Origin: Edolisoma coerulescens
Taxonomy: Eukaryota; Chordata; Aves; Passeriformes; Campephagidae
Length of the DNA: 64,000 bases
Assembly: GCA_013397115.1 (NCBI GenBank)
Contig: VWZW01001414.1
Coordinates: forward strand, 829,166 to 893,165
Reading direction: 5' to 3'
In this document: one piece after another, positions 13,101 to 28,100 of the stretch
How positions within the stretch are numbered: position 1 is the first letter of the stretch
Layout: the number at the start of each line of letters is the position of its first letter
Position numbers and translations under genes: made by a program
Notes under the pieces: model-generated
The model's input: only the letters and a program-made list of their open reading frames with translations
Told to the model about the DNA's origin: nothing
Database searches by the model: none

Positions 13101-16100
13101 TTTCAGACACCTTTAGGGGTTTGTATTTTAAAGATTCACTTATGTATTTATCATTATTTATTATACTTTCACAAGTACTTTTCTCCTTCCAAAGCTTCTA
13201 CATGAGTTGTAAATTAGTGGGCTTTTTTTTGTAGGCAAGTGTGTGTGGAGAGGGTTTTTCCTTATGTCTGATTAACTATATTCAGAGTGAGGTTTGTGTT
13301 CTTACTATGAAATTTCAGTTTGAGACTCTCCTTTCAGAGAGAGGGAGAGATACTGAACCAGGATCGGTGAGGCAGTTACTGCCAAAAGGGGGAAAATACG
13401 AGTAAAATGCAGAGGTAGATGAGAATGTCTGTCACCATCCTTGTTAAATGCAATTTGGATATTAATCTTTATTAAGAGTCTGGTTTGGGTGCTTCCACTC
13501 TCCTCCAATCAGCAGCCAAGGAAACAGGTCCAGGTCCATTTTTCCTTATAGCAAAGAGAGAAATGGATCAAACAGTGGTGGTCACCCATTTGGCAAAGTC
13601 AGGAATCAAGAAGCATTCAGACTGGGGATCCTCTAAGAATTCCAGAATATTTACCTGATCCATCCTTCTGCTAGGAGTGAATATTTCACAAAAACCAGAT
13701 TTTGTTCTGTCACTTTTCTTAACAATATCAGAATCTGTGATGTTTTGGATTGTTTGGGCAGATCTTGTCGTTTTTAAACAGCTGAACTGTCTTTCTTTGG
13801 CACAAACTCCAGAAGACATTGCTGGGTTTGCTGTTTTGAGGGATGGGGCCTTGTTCCTACTGGGAAGCTGGAGGGATTTATTTTGAGGTAGCTGCAATTC
13901 ACTGGTATTTAGTCAAAAATTCCTACTGGGGCAGCACAACAGGTGAGGTGACAACAAAGTCCAGAGCTGTCAAGACACAGTAACAAGGACAGCTGAGGGC
14001 CAGGAACCCATCTGAAGCCACATCAAGACCCATCAGATCAGGAAGGGGCTGATATTTTAAGTGGGCTGATATTTACAGTGGTGCCAATGGAACAGAAATC
14101 TGTGGGATTCCTCAGAATTAAGGTGCTGAAGAAGAGACAATCAAAGACTCAATGGAAAATGAGGGGAACTGAAAGGTGTGTGCTTTGAGGAACAGCTAAA
14201 GCACAAGAAAGTTAAAAGAGAGAAAATCAGAAGCTGCAGGAAGACCAAATTTTGTGAATTTTAAATGCAAAACAGTCTCAGTAGAGGGTTCTCTGTGTCT
14301 GTGTCTGTAGAAAAAATTGTCTTGGAGGAAATACAAATATATTTTAAATACAGATATGAATTTCAGTTCTTCAGAGATGTAGAAGTTGAAACTGCTTGAA
14401 ATAAAACAAAAAATACTTTCGTGGATACAGTGCTCTGAAGGGAATTATATGTTTCCCTTCAGTCCAGCAAAACGTGTTCATCTGCCTTTTTTTGATGAAA
14501 ACTTTAAAAAGTTGCATTGATCCAATTCAAAACAAAAAACTAAAACTGAAGTTGTTCTTTCGTAGAAGAAACTGGTCAGATGATCCCCAGCAGTGGGTTT
14601 GCTGCACCTCCACAGCCAGATGTTGAGAACAGCAGTGGCAGCGAGCTGGGCTCTGGGCAGAACGACTCCATTAAGGCTTTTGATGATGCTGAAAACGCAG
14701 AGAGGGGATCCCAAGCTTCAGAGGACATAGGTAATAATAATAATGATGATGATAATTAATAATGATAAGGATAATAATGTCTCCAACTTTCATTTTATGC
14801 ATCTTTTCACTAAACTTTCTGTTCTTTTTGTAACTTCCATACATCAATAGAAAACTTCCAATTCTTAAGTTTGTTTTAAAAGCCTTTTTTTCCCTGGGCA
14901 GGAGAGAAATCCAACGGTGACAGAAGTGATTCTCCAGGTGCAGGGAAGGGCACGCCAGGCTCAACGCGGATGCTCACCAGGTTGAGAAATCCAGATAGCA
15001 AACTGAGCCAGATGAAAAGCCAGCAGGTCGCTGCTGCAGCAAATGAAGCAAATAAGTTATATAAAGAAACCAGAGAGGTTTGTGCACATCTTGGAAAACT
15101 CAACTACAAAAAATGTTCTGGAGAAATGATAATTCCTTTAAACGATACTAGGTTTTATTTAAAAGTTTAAAAAAGTGATATTGGCAGGCAATGGAGGTAC
15201 TTTAAAAAAAAAAAATCAGTAATAATAAATTAGCAAATAGTGAAATTGTAATATCACAGGAAGCTTTTTTCCCCCTTCTCCTTTGCTCTTGCTGTCTTGA
15301 GTGCTCTCTACAGTGATATGACACTGACCCAATGCACTGGTGTAGTTGTTTTATATAACTGAGTTGGTTGTTGTTTTGGTTCTGGTTTTTTTAAGTTGCC
15401 CAGTTCATCCAGGAAGGAAGTGTTTGACTGTTCGGACTTTTTTGCAGTTAATTGTCTGCATATTGTTTGGTATATTAATTTTATTTTTATTAACTGATTT
15501 TCCTTGTAAGTTAACATTTAGTGCATTTATTGACAAACAAATTAGTCCAGTGATGTTATCCATGCCACGTTTTCAAAGTCCAGGATGCTTGTTTGCTAAG
15601 CTACATGTCTGAATTCTGTGATGTACCAACGAGGGGGTTCAGAGAGCTTACCCGAGTTTAGTGAAGCTGTTTTCCCAAGGCTCTCTTCCTCCATAGGCAT
15701 AATCAGAGCAGCAAAACAGGTTCCTGTTTGGTCTGAGGAGCCTGGATGGTGATTTTTTAATGTTAAAGTTGATCCTGGGAATATCCTAACTCTATAGACA
15801 GCCAGTGATGAAGTACATATATTGCTATATTAGACAAACAGTTATTTGCTTCTGCAAACTGATGCAGGGTATTTTTATTCTTTTATGGATAGACATTTGA
15901 AGCCTAAGTCATAAGTAAATAGAAGGAATGATTTTAAAGATTCATTTAAGTTTCCAATATTTCTTTCATAAGGTTCTGGTGGTCAACTCCCAAGGCGAAG
16001 TCTCCCGAGTGAACACCAAGAAGGATGTTGTGATTAAAGGAAATATCAACAATTATTTCAAACTGGGGCAGGAAGGGAAGTACCGTGTTTATCACAATCA

Positions 16101-19100
16101 ATATGCCACCAATTCCTTTGCTTTGAACAAGCACCAGCACAGGGAGGACCACGACAAGAGGCGACACCTCTCGCACAAATTCTGCCTGACTCCAGCTGGA
16201 GAGTTCAAGTGGAATGGGTCTGTGCATGGCTCCAAAGTTCTGACCATATCCACCCTGAGGCTGACCATTATTCAGCTAGAAAACAATATCCCAGCATCCT
16301 TCCTTCACCCTAATTGGGCTTCCCACAGGTAAATTAATAAATGGAAATACATATTCTCGTGTTTTACTTGTGGTTTTGCTAGCAATGTTAATGAGCAATG
16401 GTCTTTGTTTTTTCAAATCTGTGATTTCCAAGCGCCGTGCTTCAGTATGATAAAAATCTGCTCTGTGTTTCTGATGGAGGCTAAAAGGGTTGTACATCTG
16501 CGTAAAGTATTAATACAGGAGTTTTTATCCTACCATTAAATCTTCTTAAAATGGCAAGCTGTATTAGTGCATGTATATATTTCAGATCTTTCTCTTTTTT
16601 TCCAATTTAGGTCTAACTGGATTAAGGCTGTTCAGATGTGCAGCAAACCCAGAGAATTTGCACTAGCACTGGCTATATTGGAGTGTGCAATCAAACCAGT
16701 TGTCATGCTGCCCATCTGGCGGGAATCCTTGGGGCACACGAGGTAAAATTAATAAATATTAAAATATTTTTGAATATGAGAATTTTACTTTGGTTTGCAA
16801 TTGCTAGTTCCTCTAAGCCTGTAAGAATTATGTTTAAATTGAGACAGTCATTCAGCACTTGAAGTGTTTTTTCTCAACCAGAAACACTGAAAAACCATGA
16901 CAATATTTTTATAGTGTCATTGCTTCTGCATTTATCTGAGCCACAGTGTCAAAAGTGCTAAAACTCTGGGAGAATAGAAGAGCAAATTTCAACACTCTCA
17001 GTTCAGTGGAGTCTGGGTTTTGTCTTTCATTTTGTCATAGGAGCAGAAAATAGATGTGTCTGGCGTTAGACACAGTTGCATCCAGCTGTGTTTGCCTCAC
17101 TGAAATAGCAAAAAAAAGTGATGTTCCTGTTACAAGTAATACCTAAAACCTGATAGTGGGCATTCCTCTTAACTTCAGATATTTAAACTTATTCAAAGGG
17201 GTATTATGTGCTGTTGACTTCTTATATTTGCTTGCAAGATTCAATACTTAAATGCACTTAAATCTGTACGGAATAGATTACGCAGAATGACAGCACTAGA
17301 AAGAGAAGAAAAGGAGAAAGTGAAAAAAAAAGAGAGAAAACAAGAAGAAGAAGAAACGATGCAGCAAGCTACATGGGTGAAATACACATTTCCTGTAAAA
17401 CACCAGGTGAGGGTTTCTTTTGTGGGAAGAACAAAGAAAATACAGAAACTGTTGATTTCTGACTCTTTTTCTGTTTTCATTTAAGCTTACAATGTTCATT
17501 TCCTTTTGTTACTCCCTGCTATGGGAGCAGGAACCATGGCCATGTATTCAAGCACATATTCTGGGTCTGAACTGAACGTGATCTGTGTCATGCTCTTATT
17601 GGCACTACCTGAGTGCCAGATACTGGTCTGCAAATGCAGCCTTTCCTAATGGAAGGTTTTGGTGGTTATTGGAATCTTGTCTGTATGTCTGTCCCATACC
17701 CACTCCCTCTCCCCAAAAAATCCAGCCTAGCTACCTTCTGGAAGTTGTCTAATACGATGGAAACTACTATAGAAACCTCTTTATATTGTCCTACGGTAGG
17801 TATTAACTGCTTTTGTTGGAGTAGTTCTTTGCTCTACACTTGCTGTAACAAGCATACAGGTTGATTCAAAAACTCCTGTAGTCTTTCAGCTTTTAGGTAA
17901 ATAGATTCTCACTATTACATTAAATAAATAAGGCTTTTGGATGTTACTATGATAGTAGATGTTACTATGATAGATCAATTTAATTATCAGCAAATATATC
18001 TTCAATTTTAGTACATTATTTCACAAATATACTTCAACTTGCTTGGAAAAGTGTGTAAAAATTTGGAGTTTTTTAAAATCATCTTTTGGTTTTTAAATGT
18101 GAACCTTTATAATGCAGCAAATAGCCTCATTAATACTACTATTTTAAAAATATTTACAGGTTTGGAAGCAAAAAGGAGAGGAATATCGAGTAACAGGATA
18201 TGGTGGCTGGAGCTGGATTAGTAAAACCCATGTCCACAGGTTTATGCCCAAACTGCCAGGAAATACTAATGCAAATTACAGAAAATTGCTATCAAGTAAG
18301 TGTCTGCATTGCTTACATTTTTTTAATTGCAGTTAATTTGTGTGTGATATTTCTTATGGAGACTTTAGGAATAATGTTCCAGCAAAGCCTTTGTGGGTAT
18401 CTGCTCATCTTTGTCAGTGTAACCTGTTCAGTTGCCACAGATGTTTTTTAGCTATGTTAAATTGTTTCAATTATGTTGTGTGTAATACTTGTGCATCTTT
18501 GTATATCCTTATTTAAATTAAAGGTAGATAAAAATTATGTAGAGAATCAAAACCAAAAAATAACATCTTAAATTTGGGGGGGTGTATATATGTATTCAGT
18601 AGTTCACTGTTTAACCTATGGTGTTACCATTGGATACCTAATTCTCTTTCTGAATTTCACTAATGGTGTGCAAATGATTTGAGAGGTAAGTTAACATACA
18701 TTCAAATGTTACTTGTTAGTAGTACAAAAAATACTCTGGATAACTGAAATAATTTAATTCATTAATAGCAAAGAGCGAAGATGAAAAATGCAACTTGGAT
18801 AAACGAAAAGGTCCAACTAAGGTAAAAACAGAGAAAGACAGAGCAAAGGATGCTCGGGATCTGCAAGCAAAAGACAAAGCAGATGTCTCAGAAACCTTGG
18901 AGAAAGTGCAAGTAAAAGAAGAAAAGTTGCGTGAAGAAAAAGGAGAAGTTGACACAATTTCTGAAAACTTAGATCATGCAAAAGACACAGGTAATAATCT
19001 TTTGTTATTGTGAAACTGCTGTTCATGACACCATTGCATGAGTAAAAGCATAGAACCTCAGAAATAACTACTGAAAAACGGTAACAGATTTTGTCAAGAC

Positions 19101-22100
19101 ATCTAAAATGCCTCAGTTAAATGATTGCCTATTATCCATTGTAGTAGTGTCTGAAGTTTTTGTTCCTTTTTTTATTGAAATCTATTAATATGCTAAATAT
19201 GCATTTATTTCTTAGTACTTAATGTAAAAATATAATTTGTTATTCATTGTTGGGGAGCTCACTGACTCAGAGTTACTTCTTCTTCACAGTGGAGAAAGAC
19301 ATCGATGGTGAAAATGATAAAGTCATCAAGGAAGAACCTATGGATGTAGATGATGTGAAAATTGAATCCTCCATAAAAGATGAGGAAAGTCATTGTAAGC
19401 GGGATATAATCAATGTCAGTGAGGGATTTCATTTAAGGACTTGCTACAAAAGGAAAGTAAAATCATCAAAATTAGATGGACTCCTGGAGCGGCGAATAAA
19501 ACAATTTACACTGGAAGAAAAACAACGTCTAGAAAAGATTAAGCTGGAGGCTGGTGCTAAAACTGGGGGCGTTCGATCTGTGAGCCCCCAGAAAAATGCA
19601 GATGAGCTACAAACAAGGAAAGGAAAAGAAGGAAGCCAGTTTGACCGTTCTTCCCAAGATCAAAGCTACACTTCAGACAAGACCCAAGCTGAAGATGCAG
19701 AACAGGACTGTTTGCCCATCAGCAGCATCTCCTGTACCAAAACTGGGCATGAAGATGAACCTTCTTTGCCATTGTCAAACAGGCTCTCAAAAGGAGAAGG
19801 GCAGCTGCTGGATGAAGACTCCCCTCAGTCCTCTGAAGGAGACAGCTCCATTCAGAATGATGGCAAAGAAAACAACCCTGAACCTTCAACGGCTGTTAAG
19901 TGTCAAGGACAAGAGGCTCTTGGAGAGTCTGAGAGCTCTTTAGTGGATGGCTTGAAACAAACCAGTGCAGAAGGCAGAATCAAATGGGATGTTTCAGAAA
20001 CAAACGAAAAACCCTTGAAACAAAAGCTACCTATTACCAGAGTATCTCAGCGAGAACTTGAAAACTTAGGGCCAGTGGTACCTGAAAGCAGCTGTAGAAG
20101 AGATGCTGTGGCCACTCTTGAAAAACCAGACTCAGAACAGCGGAGCAAAGATGCAGAAAACAATTGTATGATCAAAAGCCATATGGAAACAATGTCCTCT
20201 CAAGAAAGTGAAATGGAGGAAGAAATTGCTCCTGTAAAGACTGAAAGTAAATCTGAAAAGATGACATTTCACCAAAAATCAGCTAATAAAGATCTAGAAT
20301 CATTTAAAACAGGGCTGATTTCTGAAAGAAACCCTGCAAGTCAAACTCTGGAACACATGGATGGGGAAGATGTTAATGAGGATTTACTGAGTTCTAAACT
20401 AACAGAGGCAAATGGTCAAAAGAAAGGTCAGGAACTGAAAGTGGAGACAGGTACCATGAACAAATATCTTGATCAGACAAATGTAAATACTGTTACTGAC
20501 AAAAAGAATAATAAAGATGAAGAAACGGAGACAGAAAAGGAAAAATCATCATTTCAAATGAATGGAAAAGACAATGACATTAAAGCATTATCAAATGATG
20601 ACTGCTTAGTGAAAAATACCTGTGAAGCTAAGGCAGGGGGTGATATTGAACCAAAAGTTAATAATATTAATAAATCCATTCCAGAACATGAAATAAAACC
20701 TTTGACTTTTAAGGAATCTTCAGTAAAACCATTCATGAATGGTGACATCGTGGGAGAGGACACCAAGGATAAAAATAATGTGGACTCAAAGTCACATCTG
20801 CAGAGTTCACCTGAATCTGAATCTGGAGAGAGTCTTCAGCCACCAGATGAAGTTCCCAAGTATGTGCAGAGAACTGAAGAAAACCAGCTTTCTCCTGAGA
20901 GATCTGCCAGTGTTGGCTCTGCTTCCCTGCCAACACAGCCTGTCTGTAAAGAAAATAACCTGAACAGAGAAACAGAATCTATGGAAACTGAAGCAGTTGA
21001 GGAGAAGAAAGTTGCTCCGTTGCCTGTAACCTCGTGTGAGGAATCCAGCTTGAGTAGTCACTTTGCTGACCAGAATGGTGTACAGACATATAAAATGGAA
21101 AATATTAATGGAGAAAGTAAAATAAAAACTGTTATTACTGAAGTGACTACCACAACCTCAACTGTGTCCACAGAGTCCAAAACGGTGTTTAAAGTCGCAG
21201 AGACTGGAGCTGCCAGTGATGAGAAAACCACAGTTGTTTCATCTACAGAAAACTGCGCCATCTCCACTGTCACCACCACCACCACTGTGACCAAGCTCAC
21301 CACTCCAGCCACAGACAGTAACTCCGATGTCATCTCTGTCCAAGAGCACAGTAAAACAGTGGTTACAACAACAGTCACCGATTCACTCACCACCCCAGAA
21401 GGCACATTGGTGACTTCCATGACTGTCAGCAAAGAATATTCCACAAAAGACAAAGTGAAGTTAATGAAATTTGCAAGACCCAAAAAAACTCGTTCTGGAA
21501 CTGCCTTACCATCTTATAGGAAATTCGTTACCAAAAGCAGTAAAAAAAGCATATTTGTTTTACCCAATGATGACTTAAAAAAGCTGGCCAGGAGAGGAGG
21601 GATCAGAGAGGTTCCTTATTTCAATTACAATGCAAAGCCTGCCTTGGATATCTGGCCATATCCATCCCCAAGACCAACTTTTGGGATCACTTGGAGGTAC
21701 ATACTTTACGTTTTTGAAAAAAAGTGTAGGATGTGATGAAATTACTTGATTTTTAAAATACAAGTGGTACACGTTTGTGCCCAAACATGCAAATTTTGCT
21801 ATTTATGATTCGGTTTTTTATATTGTTCGGTAAAAGTAGAATGGAAAACCTTTGTCCTGTTGGTTTTGTTGGGTATTTTAAGTTGATTTTAAAATATAAT
21901 TCATTTTCTGTCATTAGGTACCGACTCCAAACAGTCAAATCATTGGCTGGAGTGAGCCTGATGTTGAGGTTATTGTGGGCATGTCTCAAGTGGGATGATA
22001 TGGCAGCAAAAGCTCCACCTGGGGGAGGAACCACAAGGACAGGTATTGTTATTTTAAATTTCTGGTTTTCTTTGCAAAAGCTTTTGCTGTAAATTCTGAG

Positions 22101-25100
22101 TATTACACTCCCTCAAAACATTTCTATAAAGACTTGCTGTCAGCTGTGGCATTTGAATTTTGTTTGCTGCTTCTTTGCCTTGAGTATATTGGGTTGATTG
22201 GAGATTTAGCTTTATTTGTTTCTTTTATTAATGTATTGGGACTCATTTGTTGCAGAAACAACTGAAACTGAAATTACAACAACAGAAATAATCAAGCGGA
22301 GAGATGTTGGTCCGTATGGGATCCGGTCAGAGTACTGTATAAGAAAAATCATTTGTCCCATTGGTGTACCAGAGGCTCCAAAAGGTATGTTTGTTTGTTT
22401 ATTTATTTGTTTAGACATTTCCCCCCTCCCTGTAATCTAGAGAAATTAACGTAACTGGATCTTTACGCTAATTCAGACCATCAGGGGAGCAAATGCAGCT
22501 TGCCGTGAACTATTCATTTACCTACGGGAAACAAATGCTGCATTTAACAAATGGACATGATTTATCTGAAGCTGAAAGGCCTTCCTGTTTATCAAATGGG
22601 ACTGAAAACATCTCTCAATCTTGGTTTACACTTCAATTTTATTTTACAGTATAGTTTAATGTGTGTGTTTTGACTGTTCTCTAAAGAAACTCCAACACCC
22701 CAGAGGAAGGGACTGCGATCAAGTGCCCTCAGGCCAAAAAGGCCAGAAACACCCAAGCAAACAGGCCCTGTTATAATGGAAACTTGGGTAGCAGAGGAGG
22801 AATTGGAACTGTGGGAGATCAGGGCATTTGCTGAAAGGTAAACGAACTCAAGTGAACTTTTAAAGAAAGTAGTCTTAATTTGTATGATTGTTAAATGAAA
22901 GTTCCCCCTAGAGAACACAAACTTGGTCACTCCGATCACTAAGAACATATCTGTGTTGTATTTTTACTGGGCCTTTTGATAATGATAGTCAAGCTTAAAG
23001 TTATAAAGCTAAACTATTTGCTGGTACCAAAACTAAAGTATGCAGATATTTCAGATTTGTTAGAACTAATATTATATTAATTTTTCCATGCTTATGAACT
23101 AACCACTATTATATGTTGAAAGGCTACTACTATAATGCATGGAAAGGCTTTAGGCCGCTTTTGGCATGACTTTATACAGTATTTGTTAAATACTTCTATA
23201 ATCCAAAGAAAATGACTGTGTACAAGTAAATTGAGCCTGAGAATATTCAAGTCATAAGATGCATGTTTAAGTATCACGTGCTTATAGTTGGAACAACATT
23301 TTTGAGTCTCTTGAAAAGAATAATTTAAAATGTGTGTTATTACAGGGGTTCCTTGCAGTCTCAGATGTAATTATAAATTCCAGTTTTGATTAATAGTTTC
23401 CTGTAAGATGTTGCAGTAGTTTAGCATCAGGATATTTCAGGGATGTTGCATGCAACTTCAGTGGTTTATTTTGAAATACTTTTAAAGCCATGACCAGTTT
23501 TTCAATGATCTTCTGTCTCGACAGTTGCTCTTATGAGAGCAATTAAACTGAATAGAACAAAATGCAGTTTGGTGGAGGGATTTTATGTGGTGGTATAACT
23601 TACTTCTGGTTGTGTCTTTGGCAGGGTGGAGAAGGAAAAGGCACAGGCAGTTGAACAACAGGCTAAGGTTAGTGAACAGAAGAAGGCAGAGGAATTCAAG
23701 GCCCAGTTGGAGGCTCAGCTAAAACACCAACGTTTGGCTGCCCAGCAGGTGGGGAGCTGTTGGTCGTCCCAGCAGTCAGCAACTGCACTGCTCACCACAT
23801 GCATCACAGCCTGGGAAATGAAGTTATCCCTTGCTTACACCATTTCTCAAATAGTGCCAACTGCAGATTAAGCCATCAAACAATGCTGCTGCCACTGTGT
23901 ACATTTGTTATTTTGAAACAGGGTTAAAGCAGAGGTTTGTTCTGGATTGCCTTTTTTTTCCCCCACGTCATTTATAACACTTTAAAAAGGTTTAGTTTGT
24001 TTCCATTTTAAAAGAAGGCTGGGAAGCACCCATCTCCAGGTAAGGTCCTCAGTGTTCTGTGTGTAATGGAAAGCTGCCTTGGAATACAGCTGACTTGGGA
24101 ATACAACTGCATTTCATGCTTCACTGAAATTGAATCTTTTGATTTTATTCTATCTTAAGTTGTCTGAGTTAAGTCCATTGATAATTTTATTTAAATATAT
24201 GTAGATATGTATATGTATTTATATATAAATGTATGCAATTAAAATGAGAAAACCCAATGCCATGTTGGTATTTCACATACATTATTAAGAACTGTGCTTT
24301 TTCCCAACATTCCTTTTTCATTTCATCTTCCCTGACAAAAACCCATTAGTGGTGAACGAGTGCTTCTAATTTGTGGGCATTACTGTAATATAGTGCTGAA
24401 ATTTAAATTAAATAAATAGAGAGATAATTCCAGTAACATAAGAAAAAATGTTAGTTTAGTTGACATTTTAGAAGAGCCTACTGATACAATCCCTTCACAA
24501 AGGGGCTCTCTAGATTAAATGTGCCTTTTCAACAGTTACAGCACAGAAGGTCACTGGGTAAGGTAAGGGATTTTGAACCTAATATTTTTAAGCAGGCTGC
24601 AAACTGGATTTACATTTAAAAGAATATTTTTTAAAATTGCATGCTCAATGGCGAAGCAGAATGATACAGTCTGGTTTTTTCTGTAACTGGCAGGATCTCA
24701 GTGCAGGAAGCTCTAAATTTAGGAATGCTAATAGTAAACTCTGTGTTGATGATGATGTACCAATTACTGACATAGATGTGTGCACATGGTCAAAGCCAAA
24801 TATAGGTGGATATTTTTTGAAGTTTTTTTAACACTTCTGATTAATCTGAGACAAATTAATATGTTAAGGGGTTTTTTTTAAAGTAAAATGTGCAGTGAAA
24901 TAAACATCAGCCAAATATTTTAAAGTTGCTATAAAGGAAAATTTCTGGCTGTGTATTCTAAGCAGATTTGTAGTTCTAGAGGTCAAGGAGGCTATTCTTC
25001 AATCCTCTACAATTTAAACTAAAATCCTACCAGAGGCCTTTTATCTCTCAATACTGGGTAGAGACAATGTTTATGTTGCAAAATCTGAAAATACTAATTA

Positions 25101-28100
25101 TCCCTTTATTCCATTTTTTTTTCTAAATTCCATAGAAACGGCTGGAACAGCAGAAGCAGATCCCTGCAGGAGGTGTGGTCCCTGCAGCCACCACAGCCAG
25201 CAGCACTGCAACCACAGTCTCCACACCACAGAAAGTCGTGGTGGGCCCTCTGACAGGCCCCGTCCCCACGGGAACCAAAGTAGTGCTCACCACTAAAGTG
25301 GGTTCTCCAGCTACAGTAACATTCCAACAGAACAAGAATTTCCATCAGACTTTTGCTACTTGGGTTAAACAAGGCCAATCTTCAACAGGTAAGGAGCCAT
25401 TTGTCATGGAAGGAACATGTGCTGGAGTTCATCCTGTGTATACATCACATTCTATATACACATCTCATCTTCTCCAAATATGCAGCATTATTACATTTCT
25501 GGTTATCTTTGCTCTTAACTCTTGCTGTGCCAGAAGGACATTTCTGAGATTTCTAGTTTTTCCTTGTTCTGACTTGCTAGGAGGTCTCATTTCTGACCTG
25601 TCTCATTCATTACTGACAGTTTTTGTATTAGTAATCATTCATGAAAGCATTCTATGGTTTAACATACTGTTTCCAAAAAAGAATCTTTACCAAAGCAAGC
25701 ATGACACATTCAAAACAAAATGTAAAAGTAATCCTGTAGTTTGCTGTTTCATACTTGAAAAACAGTCATTTCATTGACTAATTATTCTGCTCTAAACCTG
25801 CCTGTTCTGTGTGCCTCAATAGCCACTAGCACAGCTGCCACCTCAGCCACAACCATTGCCAGCACAGGGCAGACCTTCCAGCTCTCAGGCAGCCCAGTAA
25901 CGATGGCAGGGAAAGTGATAACTAAGCTGCCACTCCCTGCAAACAGCAAGATTGTTGCCGTCAATGTGCCATCAACTCAAGGAGGTAGGGCAAAGGGAAC
26001 TGAATAAAAACTATATTCCAGCTTGCTGCTTAATTCTCCTTTGACACTGTTTTCCCAGTGAAGTAAACTGTGACTTGAAGGGGGAAAAATATTTTATCTA
26101 TATATGCAAATACAAGTTTCTACAGCTTGTTCCCCCTGTGTTGCATATTTGTGTCTGTAAGGGGAAAAATGCAAGTTTTTTGCCTATAAATTATTCTGCA
26201 TTTCCTAGCACAAAATTAGGAGCTTTATTTTGAACAATGTGGAATGAAGCATGCTTTTCTTTTTGGTTATCTAAATCAACAAAGCAACTTTCTTCACAAA
26301 AATATTAATGCCTACAGCTGCTCTTCACTGATGAACAGGAGTTTGGCTCCAGACTAAGATTAGCATTTTTGATTCTTTCCTCAAGAAGAGGACTTAGTAT
26401 TTTGAGATTTGTGACTGTATATTGAACAGAAAAGCTCAATTCTGTCTCCATTATATTTAGCATTTGAGCAAATCATGAAGGCTGCAGATTTTGTATTGAA
26501 ATTTCTTAGGTGACAGAAGAAGCATTGCCCGTTTTCTTCAGCACCACAGTGTTGTAGGTGAAAGGTGTTTAAACTGTACTCCTACTTTTGAAATTAATCA
26601 GATTATAGCTTTTAATGGTTGTATAACACTAATTTGTGGCACCCTGTCAATGCAAGGACTTTGCAGTTACCATCAAACTGATCTTAGTGAAGATTCACAC
26701 TTTCCTTAACCTTTTCTAAAATATCTGTTTCTTAACTTAAAATGGACTGCTTAAAGTTGGATTATTGACAAAATATAATGCTGCTTCTTTTTACAATATG
26801 ACAAAGGCTCTCTCAAGAAATGTTGAAAGGCTCAAAGATGTTCTAGAAAGCTGGAGACTGAGTTCTAAATGCCACCCTGGAGTTGCATTTACTTCTTTTG
26901 CTGGCCTTTACATCATTAATGAATTCTCAATTTTTCTTTAATTAGGTGTGGTTCAAGTTCAGCAAAAGGTATTGGGTATCATTCCATCAACTACAGGTGC
27001 AAGTCAAACCTTTACTTCATTCCAGCCAAGGACAGCAACTGTAACCATTAGGCCAAATACCACAGGGACGTTAGGAACAACAAGCACTTCACAAGTAAGA
27101 TGTTTTTCTGGTTATTTAACTCAAAAAAAAAGTGGGTGCATAGATTTTAAGTTATTGGCAGATATTAAAAGTTCTGGCTAATCACTTTTCAATGTGTTTG
27201 GCTCGCCTCAGCAATGGTGTGTATGGCTCCTTTATTCCAAAGAGGTACAACAGTTCCCTCCAGTTGGGAAAATTAAAACACACAAGGAAAAAAATTCAGG
27301 GCATATTCTAGGGGCTTTTTCCCCAAGTTTACACGTGGTCTCCTCTTTGGTGTGCACAGGTGGTGCAGGGTACACCGCTGCGCCCTGGGATGACGGTGAT
27401 CCGGACACCCCTGCAGCAGTCAACCCTTGGCAAGACCATCATTCGAACACCTGTAGTGGTGCAACAAGGTATTCTGCCAGCCAGTAGGTTCACTTTAATA
27501 TTTAAATTCCCAGTGTGAAATCCATGGTTTGTTTCTTCATGAATTCCTTGTGTATCATTGTCTCCCAATGCAAAAATCCCTCATTTTGATGCTTGACTTT
27601 TAACTTAATGCCTTTTTTGGCTTTTGGATGTGTTGGTTGGAGGCTTTGTCAGTGTTGTTCATCATTGGCACTGGGAAATGTACTACTTAATTTTAAGTCA
27701 AATCATTTGGGAAAAAAAAAACCAACTGAAAAACCATAAAAACATATAGAGTAATTGTGCATTGAGAAAGCCTCTCTTTTTGTTGTTTTTTTCACAAAGA
27801 GAAGCTAAATGTTTGAAGTATTCCGTATGCATGCAACCTTAAAATAGAAAACATTTTGCAGACATTTTTCGGTCAATCACACAAATGGTTTGTAAAGAAA
27901 ATTTATGTGCAAACTGCAGTGTTTGCTTCACCTGTCTGATCACCATCACACCCCGTTGCAATTTGTGACTTGGAGGTTTGCTGTGCTTGTGGTTAAAAAG
28001 CTGAAAATGCGTTTCTTACGTCAAATTCTTCTCTTACAGGTCAGACACAGCAAGTGGTGACTCAAATAATCAGGGGTCAGCCTGTCTCAACAGCAGTTTC

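Noticed and set aside
13568..13897. 109-codon minus-strand open frame
   Set aside because: No recognisable protein features; position inside a large BPTF intron and AT/GC balance consistent with chance.
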